From assembly GCF_036373705.1 (NCBI RefSeq), contig NC_089852.1, forward strand, positions 1,396,501 to 1,460,500: a stretch of 64,000 nucleotides of DNA. Reading direction: 5' to 3'. Made by a program: the position numbers and the translations under genes. Position 1 is the first letter of the stretch, and every line of letters starts with the position of its first letter. Origin of the DNA: Amia ocellicauda (Eukaryota > Chordata > Actinopteri > Amiiformes > Amiidae). The notes under the pieces were generated by a model, which was given only the letters and a program-made list of their open reading frames with translations, was not told the DNA's origin and made no database searches. Below are positions 56,737-64,000 of the stretch, one piece after another.

Positions 56737-58326
56737 AAGTCTCTCTCCTGCCTTCCCTGACCCCCAGGTGACCCGGAAGGTGAAGTCCATGCAGATGTTC
56801 CGGCGCGCAGTGACCCGGGTGACACAGGGGGACCGGGTGGGCGTGTGCGTGACGCAGTTCGACCCGCGGCAGCTGGAGCGCGGCGTGGTGTGTGCGCCCA
56901 GCTCCCTGCCCACGCTGCACGCCGCTGTCGTCTCCGTGGCCAAGATCAGCTACTACCGCGGCACGCTGGCCACCAAGAGCAAGTTCCACATCACCGTCGG
57001 CCACGAGACCGTCATGGCTAGGGTCACCTTCTTCGGCCTGCCGCCCTCCGACTCCGCTCCGCCAGCCAATGACGCATCCACACCAGCCCCAAACCCCGCC
57101 CAACCGGCCCCTGACCCCACCTTTACAGAATCTTCACATTCTGGCCCTGCCCAGATGCCTGGCTCCTCCCCTTCCCCAGATGACAGCCACACCTCCTTCT
57201 CCTTCCAGAGGGAGTACCTCTACCAGGAGGAGTATGTGATTGGCCGGCCTGCGCAGGGGGCGGAGTCAGGCTCAGGCCGGGATCCTGAACAGTGGGCGCT
57301 GCTGGAGTTTGAGAAGCCGGTCACATGTCCCAGACGCTGCTTGGTGATTGGCTCCAAGCTGGACACGGACATTCATGCCAATACCTGCCGCCTGGCATTC
57401 CAAGGGCGTGTCCTGTCCGGGTTCGAGGGGCGGGGCTATGCCGAGACTGACCTGCCGAGCCTCTGCATCTTCAAGAGCAAGCAGAGAGAGGGCCAAGTGG
57501 AGCGGGTGAGAGAGATGCACACACACACACACACACACACTCACACCTTCATACACTGATACCCACACATACACTGATACTCACACACACACACCATCAT
57601 ACACTGACACACACACATACTCACTCACACACACACACACACACTCTCGCACAGACACATTGAAACTCACACAGATACACTAACTCTCATACACACTCAC
57701 ACACACATAGAAAAACACACAAACTGCACTGTAGTGTGTTGTAGTGTAGAGAAGGGGCAGGCTGGGCCGCGGGGGGTGCAGGGAGGGCAGAGGTTATAGT
57801 TCAGCGATAGTGACACACGCACAGGTGGGTTGAGGTGATGTGTGTGATATACCTGCCACACAGGGTGGGCGGCTCACAGGTCACTGTCCAGAGTTCAGAC
57901 CAGGCCACCCTGGCACTGTTACTGTCACTGTTGGCACTGAGTCCAGCTGCTCACTCACCTGCCTCCCCCCGCTCTCTCTTTCTTTCTCTCTAAGAACGCT
58001 GCGTTTCCATTTGCTGTTGTTTATTCTTTTCTCCTTTTTCTTCCTTCACTTACTTTCCATCTCCTTCACCCACCAGCCCCTATCCCCCCACCCCCAGTCT
58101 CTCTTTATCTGTTCTCTCCATCTTTCTCGACCTGTGTGTTTATGTCTCCTGATTTCCTCCTCCACTTGTCTTCCCTCTTTCTCACCCTGTACTCGTCCCC
58201 CACCCCTCTCTCTGTCTCTGTCTCTGTCTGTGAGTCTGTCTGGCTGCAGTCTCTGCCATCTTTCTGCCTCATCTGCCCCACACAGACCGGGAGACTGGAG
58301 GCACTGACTGGAACGAGGGAGGGAGG

Positions 58327-58388
<62 letters not shown>

Positions 58389-58512
58389 ACAATATATATT
58401 TTTTATATTTGTCAAGTTCTTAATGTTATTGTATATAATTTCAATGTACCCAATTGCTTTGGCAATACTTGTGTGAAAACATATCATTCCAATAAAGCTT
58501 GTTTTGAATTTG

Positions 58513-58558
<46 letters not shown>

Positions 58559-59551
58559 CACATTGAGTACCTGTTAATTGCTTTGTTTGTTTGTACATTT
58601 TAATGGTACAGACCTGGCAACACACATTAGAAAAAAGAGATGCCAGTCAAGACAGCACTGCTCAAGTCTGGGCCCTATACTACACTATACTATACTGTAC
58701 TATACTATACTACACTATACTGTAGTCCCTACAGCGCCGGCTCCAGTCTGGGGCCCCTATAGTGGTTGTTTTGTCTTGGAAACGTGCTGTAAAGGTTCCT
58801 GGAAATCCAGTTCTGAAGGGAATGTTACATTTCGGCACGGAGTCGCTGTCAGGCCTGGCTGCCGTTGCTGGGAGAGGAAGTATAAATAACTGCAGCCGTT
58901 TTAATTGTTTACATTTTGTGTTATTTATTATTTACATTTTTCTGTTAGTTTTTTTGTTTAAAAGAGAAAATAAAATCTGTGACGTCCACTTATCACCGAG
59001 TTTTCCTTCGCAACGGCAGGCGCAGGGCGGGGGGGGAGACAGCGCGGTGCCTAGAGTTTATCAGCACAGCGAGGGGATGCGGGTGAGCTCTAGATGGAGC
59101 GGCGATTAACAAGAAGGAGAAAAGAACAGGGAAAGAAACAAACAAACAAAATGTTGAAAAGAACGACAGACAGACGACAAGACTGAGGGGTCAGCGAGAT
59201 GTGCGTGTCTGTGTGTGTGCGTGTCTGTGTGTGTGAGTCATGCCTTTTTCATTCATGTCCGAACTGCCCATTTTTATATGTCAGGACCCTGTGCATTGCA
59301 GACTTATTACATTTATTGAACACCTTTCATGTTTGTTACATCTTCCTTTTTTGTGTCCCTGTCTCTGTGCGTCTCCGTCTGTGTGCTCGGTCAGGTGACG
59401 GATGACTACACTGTGATTGGCAGAAACCTTTTCAAGAAGGAGACCAACCTGCAGCTCTTTGTGGGGTTAAAGGTCACGCTGTCCACGGGGGAGAAGGGGG
59501 TCATCGAGGGGGGGTTCGGACAGAGTGGCAAGTTCAAGATCCGTGTGCCAG
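51283..59551 (+). CDS. eefsec: EEFSEC, selenocysteine-specific elongation factor, lacks last exon
   Basis: GTPase that delivers Sec-tRNA(Sec) to the ribosome at UGA codons, with SECISBP2 and the SECIS element; cytoplasmic. Exons: 51283-51583, 53313-53520, 53863-53959, 54127-54291, 56768-57505, 59395-59551, all GT-AG and phase-consistent, 1,666 nt (555 aa; human 596). EF-Tu-like G domain: G1 GHVDSGKT (residues 19-26), switch [12 protein letters not shown]3 DCPGH, G4 NKID. Domains 2-3 follow ([34 protein letters not shown]). Domain 4 starts in exon 6 ([17 protein letters not shown]), which ends [10 protein letters not shown]. The final exon, human residues from about GLSPESKK, is not found before the satellite and gap and should lie to the right. 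A Pro/Ser-rich stretch in exon 5 is longer than in human. Next to RUVBL1 as in human 3q21.3. Confidence 0.96.
51596..52085 (+). repeat. 30-bp minisatellite in EEFSEC intron 1
   Basis: About 16 units of GCTACTACTGTTACTGTAAC plus TACTACTGCT, starting some 12 bp after the exon 1 donor. The unit length is a multiple of three and contains no stop in the exon's frame, so the reading frame stays open through the repeat to about 52272. This does not make it coding; the donor GTGAGT and the downstream exon fit the known protein. Confidence 0.92.
52435..52583 (-). mobile_element. GA/CT-flanked retroposon, copy 1
   Basis: Reads CAAATTCAAAATCAGAATGA on plus. On minus it ends in an AATTTTGAATTTG-like tail after a TGCCAACAAAGCTC box. 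It shares order and wording with copies 2 and 3 (GCATGAC..GTTTACAC..GTATTGCCAAAGCA). (CT)n lies directly on both sides (52411-52434 and 52584-52612). Confidence 0.7.
52614..52786 (-). mobile_element. GA/CT-flanked retroposon, copy 2
   Basis: Minus-strand tail CCAATAAAGCTTGTTTTGAA then TTTGAATTTG, an AATAAA-type LINE or SINE 3' end. It shares (CT)n with copy 1 on the left and has (CT)n at about 52787-52803 on the right. Confidence 0.75.
53521..53775. repeat. CACTGGCACACTCACACA minisatellite
   Basis: Irregular units of about 30-36 bp in EEFSEC intron 2, e.g. CACACTGGCACACTCACACA followed by TTGATGCACTCG. Confidence 0.85.
54292..56767. other. EEFSEC intron 4
   Basis: 2.5-kb intron. Besides the GT tracts it holds a GTAGT-rich stretch at 55627-55700, an (AAT)n run near 56018-56036 and a compound CA repeat at 56522-56737 next to the exon 5 acceptor. 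No exon or gene was seen. Confidence 0.6.
54874..54941. repeat. (GT)n microsatellite
   Basis: About 34 GT units in EEFSEC intron 4. A second GT tract lies at about 55222-55268. Confidence 0.95.
57506..59394. other. EEFSEC intron 5
   Basis: 1.9-kb intron with CA repeats at 57516-57720, pyrimidine-rich sequence around 57960-58230, (GA)n at 58329-58386, and the third copy of the GA-flanked retroposon. A CTATACTACACTATA-type simple repeat is at 58675-58725. No exon was seen. Confidence 0.6.
58387..58518 (+). mobile_element. GA/CT-flanked retroposon, copy 3
   Basis: Opposite orientation to copies 1 and 2. It ends CCAATAAAGCTTGTTTTGAA followed by TTTGAATTTGA and runs into (GA)n at 58519-58553. 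Its left end abuts (GA)n at 58329-58386. Internal wording CCCAATTGCTTTGGCAATAC is the reverse complement of copy 2. Confidence 0.75.
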
Positions 59552-60286
59552 GTGAGCGGAGGGGGGGGGGGAGGATCCAGTCTTCTCTCTCTTTCTCTCT
59601 CTCTCTCTCCTTCCTTTCTATCACTTTCATTCTCTCTCCTTTCTTTTTCCCCTCTCTCTTCTCCCTCTCAGTTCCTGTTCTCTCCCTCTCTCTGTCTGGG
59701 TCAGTGTGTATTCAGGATGTGGTGAGGGAATCGTCGGCCCTGGATCCTGAATCCCATTTCCAGCGCATTCCTGGAATTCCGCTCTGGGAATTCCGGCCGG
59801 TTCCGAGGGGGCGGGGGGGCTGCTGTTTATTTTACTGTCTTTGATTAAATTTCATATGTTTAAAATAATGATGATGATTATGGTAATGAGAGAAATAATG
59901 ATATAATAAACCCTGGAACTCAAGAATCACAATTACTATTATTATTAGTGGTAGTAGTATTAATGGTAGTAGTAATTGTAGTAGTAGTAGTGGTGTCTGT
60001 AGTGGGAACAGCAGTAGCAATATTAATATCAGTAGCAGCAGTATTAGTAGCAGTGATAGTGTTGGTATCAGTACTGTGTCTGCAGCACAGCGGCCTGTCT
60101 GCCTGTCTGCCGGTCTGCCTGTCTGCGGGGCAGGAGCTCGGCCAGGGCGATGTCTGCACAGTGTCCTACCCCACCTGGCCGGCAGGGGGCGCTCCCTCTC
60201 AGTTTACACTGCACTGGTGTCAGTGCAGGACACACACAGCTGGTTTCACAGACTTCAACGTGTGTGTGTATATATATATTTATAAA

Positions 60287-60323
<37 letters not shown>

Positions 60324-60330
60324 TTATAAA

Positions 60331-60369
<39 letters not shown>

Positions 60370-60375
60370 TTATAA

Positions 60376-60414
<39 letters not shown>

Positions 60415-60556
60415 ATAGGGGGTCCAACGGATACAGAAGGGGCCAGCTGTAATTAACCTCGTTATGCTGCACGGAACTACTTTAAATGAGATCTCGGCAA
60501 TTAGGGCCAATTTAGCTGCCAGCGTTTTTCTGCTCTTAAAAAATAAGACGCACTGA

Positions 60557-60589
<33 letters not shown>

Positions 60590-60787
60590 TGCACACAGAT
60601 GCATCAGTTATTACTTAGTACTGTACCCCCCCCACCCACCCTACCCCCTCTTAGTCTCCACTTGGGGGGGTGGCTTTGGTGGTCTTGGCTCCCCCTGCTC
60701 GTTGTGTCCCCTGGGAGAAGGCTGACCTGCACTTCACCCCCTCACCTTCCACAGGGTAACTAGACCGGATCCGTGGAAGAGTTCAGA
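59552..60787. other. EEFSEC intron 6, partial
   Basis: Sequence after the last recognised EEFSEC exon: CT-rich run (59583-59700), GTAGTA-rich simple sequence (59945-60070), a compound (GT)n(TA)n array with a TTTATAAATG spacer (60260-60415) and (CA)n at 60559-60586. No final EEFSEC exon was found. Confidence 0.55.
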
Positions 60788-62539
60788 CTACAGCAGGAAC
60801 ATTCCTAGAATACAGTGACAGTACAGTACAGTGTGGTACAGTATAGTGACAGTGTAGTATAGTAAATTGCAGTACAGTGACAGTGTAGTACAGTATATTT
60901 CAGTACATTGATACTGTGATACAGTACAGTGCAGTGACAGTGTGGTCCAGTACAGTAGAGTGCAGTGTGGTACAGTACAGCACATTGACAGTTGTACAGT
61001 ATAGTGCAGTGACAGTGTGGTACAGTACAGTATATTGTAGTGCAGTACAGTGCAGTGACAGTGTGGTACAGTACAGTATATTGTGGTACAGTACAGTGCA
61101 GTGTGGTACAGTACAGTATATTGTGGTACAGTACAGTGCAGTGTGGTACAGTGCAGTGTGGTACAGTACAGTATATTGTGGTACAGTACAGTGCAGTGTG
61201 GTACAGTACAGTGACAGTGTGGTACAGTGCAGTACAGTGACAGTGTGGTACAGTACAGTGCGGTACAGTGCAGTGTGGTACAGTACAGTGACAGTGTGGT
61301 ACAGTGCAGTACAGTGACAATGTAGTACAGTACAGTGCAGTGTGGTACAGTACAGTATATTGTGGTACAGTACAGTGCAGTGTGGTACAGTGCAGTACAG
61401 TGCGGTGTGGTACAGTACAGTGCAGTGTGGTACAGTACAGTATATTGTGGTACAGTGCAGTACAGTGCAGTGTGGTACAGTACAGTGCAGTGTGGTACAG
61501 TGCAGTACAGTGACAGTGTGGTACAGTACAGTGTAGTGTGGTACAGTACAGTGACAGTGTGGTACAGTACAGTGCAGTGTGGTACAGTACAGTATATTGT
61601 GGTACAGTACAGTGCAGTGTGGTACAGTACAGAGCAGTGTGGTACAGTACAGTATATTGTCGTACAGTACAGTGCAGTGTGGTACAGTACAGAGCAGTGT
61701 GGTACAGTACAGTATATTGTGGTACAGTACAGTGCAGTGTGGTACAGTACAGAGCAGTGTGGTACAGTGCAGTACAGTACAGTGCAGTGTGGTACAGTAC
61801 AGTATATTGTGGTACAGTACAGTGCAGTGTGGTACAGTGACAGTGTGGTACAGTACAGTGCAGTACAGTGCAGTGTGGTACAGTACAGTACATTGTGGTA
61901 CAGTACAGTGCAGTGTGGTACAGTGCAGTACAGTACAGTGCAGTGTGGTACAGTACAGTATATTGTGGTACAGTACAGTGCAGTGTGGTACAGTGCAGTA
62001 CAGTGACAGTGTAGTACAGTGCAGTGTGGTACAGTACAGTGCAGTGTGGTACAGTGCAGTACAGTGACAGTGTGGTACAGTACAGTGTAGTGTGGTACAG
62101 TACAGTGACAGTGTGGTACAGTACAGTGCACTGTGGTACAGTGCAGTACAGTGACAGTGTGGTACAGTACAGTGTAGTGTGGTACAGTACAGTGACAGTG
62201 TGGTACAGTACAGTGCAGTGTGGTACAGTACAGAGCAGTGTGGTACAGTGCAGTGACAGTGTGGTACAGTATATTGTGGTACAGTACAGTGCAGTGTGGT
62301 ACAGTACAGAGCAGTGTGGTACAGTACAGTGACAGTGTGGTACAGTACAGTGACAGTGTGGTACAGTATATTGTGGTACAGTACAGTGCAGTGTGGTACA
62401 GTACAGAGCAGTGTGGTACAGTGCAGTACAGTACAGTGCAGTGTGGTACAGTACAGTATATTGTGGTACAGTACAGTGCAGTGTGGTACAGTGACAGTGT
62501 GGTACAGTACAGTGACAGTGTGGTACAGTACAGTGCAGT
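60788..62539. repeat. GTACAGTGCAGTGTG satellite
   Basis: About 1.75 kb of tandem units of roughly 20 bp such as TGTGGTACAGTACAGTGCAG, with TATATTG and GTGACAGTG variants. Long minus-strand open frames rich in HCTVLY are repeat artefacts. It is cut by the assembly gap on the right. Confidence 0.95.
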
Positions 62540-62739
62540 NNNNNNNNNNNNNNNNNNNNNNNNNNNNNNNNNNNNNNNNNNNNNNNNNNNNNNNNNNNNN
62601 NNNNNNNNNNNNNNNNNNNNNNNNNNNNNNNNNNNNNNNNNNNNNNNNNNNNNNNNNNNNNNNNNNNNNNNNNNNNNNNNNNNNNNNNNNNNNNNNNNNN
62701 NNNNNNNNNNNNNNNNNNNNNNNNNNNNNNNNNNNNNNN
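62540..62739. other. assembly gap (200 N)
   Basis: Exactly 200 undetermined bases. It separates two different satellites, so the true distance between them is unknown. Confidence 1.
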
Positions 62740-64000
62740 ACACACAGCCCTGCTCTCACTGTCAACACACACGACACACAACACACACAGCCCTGCTCTC
62801 ACTGTCACAACACACACGACACACAACACACACAGCCCTGCTCTCAATGTCACAACACACAACACACAGCCCTGCTCTCACTGTCACAGCACACACAACA
62901 CACAACACACACAGCCCTGCTCTCACTGTCACAGCACACACAACACACAACACACACAGCCCTGCTCTCTGTCACAGCACACACAACACACAACACACAC
63001 AGCCTGCTCTCACTGTCACAACACACAACACACACAGCCCTGCTCTCACTGTCACAGCACACACAACACACACAGCCCTGCTCTCACTGTCACAGCACAC
63101 ACAACACACACAGCCCTGCTCTCACTGTCACAGCACACAACACACAACACACACAGCCTGCTCTCACTGTCACAGCACACAACACACAACACACACAGCC
63201 CTGCTCTCACTGTCACAACACACAACACACACAGCCCTGCTCTCACTGTCACAACACACACAACACACAACACACACAGCCCTGCTCTCACTGTCACAAC
63301 ACACACGACACACAACACACACAGCCCTGCTCTCACTGTCACAACACACACAACACACACAACACACACAGCCCTGCTCTCACTGTCACGACACACAACA
63401 CACACAGCCCTGCTCTCACTGTCACAACACACACAACACACACAGCCCTGCTCTCACTGTCACGACACACAACACACACAGCCCTGCTCTCACTGTCACA
63501 GCACACAACACACAACACACACAGCCCTGCTCTCACTGTCACAGCACACACAACACACAACACACACAGCCCTGCTCTCACTGTCAACACACACGACACA
63601 CAACACACACAGCCCTGCTCTCACTGTCACAGCACACAACACACAACACACACAGCCAGCTCTCACTGTCACAGCACACACAACACACAACACACAACAC
63701 ACAGCCCTGCTCTCACTGTCACAACACACAACACACACAGCCCTGCTCTCACTGTCACAACACACACAACACACTACACACACAGCCCTGCTCTCACTGT
63801 CACAGCACACACAGCCCTGCTCTCACTGTCACAACACACAACACACACAGCCCTGCTCTCACTGTCACAACACACAACACACACAGCCCTGCTCTCACTG
63901 TCACAGCACACACAACACACAACACACTACACACACAGCCCTGCTCTCACTGTCACAACACACACGACACACAACACACACAGCCCTGCTCTCACTGTCA
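62740..64000. repeat. CACACAGCCCTGCTCTCACTG satellite
   Basis: Tandem units of about 32-42 bp: ACACACAGCCCTGCTCTCAC, then TGTCACA(A/G)CACACAACA. Unit length varies through the CA-rich part while the GCCCTGCTCTCACTGTCA part is nearly constant. It runs to the window's right end. Open frames on minus are repeat artefacts. Confidence 0.95.

Noticed and set aside
60788..63810. Minus-strand open frames up to about 690 residues (HCTVLY- and CVVC-rich)
   Set aside because: Pure satellite translation, partly running through the N gap.

Overview
This window is nuclear DNA from a vertebrate, most likely a ray-finned fish. It has spliced genes with GT-AG introns, vertebrate-specific proteins, Tc1/mariner, hAT and CR1/L2-type elements of fish style, and very abundant CA/GT, GA and other simple repeats. 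There is no prokaryotic content. Species cannot be fixed from the sequence alone.

Layout. 1-7640 is an 8-bp-periodic satellite. 7978-16505 (minus) carries ten phase-consistent exons of an interleukin-17 receptor gene, best matching IL17RC; its membrane and signalling exons lie beyond the left edge, so the satellite appears to sit in one of its introns. 16.5-25.7 kb is intergenic, with minisatellites, a small inverted-repeat element, a nearly intact 1.58-kb Tc1 transposon and a duplicated repeat. 25.7-42.7 kb (minus) is BRPF1, the scaffold of the MOZ/MORF histone acetyltransferase complex, with all 15 coding exons assembled (about 1,342 aa). Its introns hold a 4.3-kb hAT element with a second Tc1-like element inside it, a 1.56-kb TIR element without a visible transposase, and LINE fragments. 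46.15-50.30 kb (minus) is RUVBL1 (pontin), 11 exons and exactly 456 aa. It is head-to-head, across a ~0.98-kb shared promoter, with EEFSEC (plus, from 51283), the selenocysteine-specific elongation factor; six EEFSEC exons are present and the last is missing. 60.8-64.0 kb is two further satellites separated by a 200-N assembly gap.

The genes act in cytokine signalling (IL17RC), chromatin acetylation (BRPF1), chromatin remodelling and R2TP assembly (RUVBL1) and selenoprotein translation (EEFSEC). They do not form one pathway; they are neighbours by ancestral synteny. In human, IL17RC and BRPF1 are on 3p25.3 and RUVBL1 and EEFSEC are on 3q21.3.

Exon boundaries were derived by reading splice sites by eye and checking that codon phase is carried across every junction. 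I found no convincing new biological system. The most unusual points are: a retroposon-like element flanked on both sides by GA/CT tracts in all three copies; a LINE deletion apparently filled with sequence copied from an exon junction; transposons nested three deep in a BRPF1 intron; and a coding minisatellite adding an Arg/Asp/Glu tract to BRPF1.
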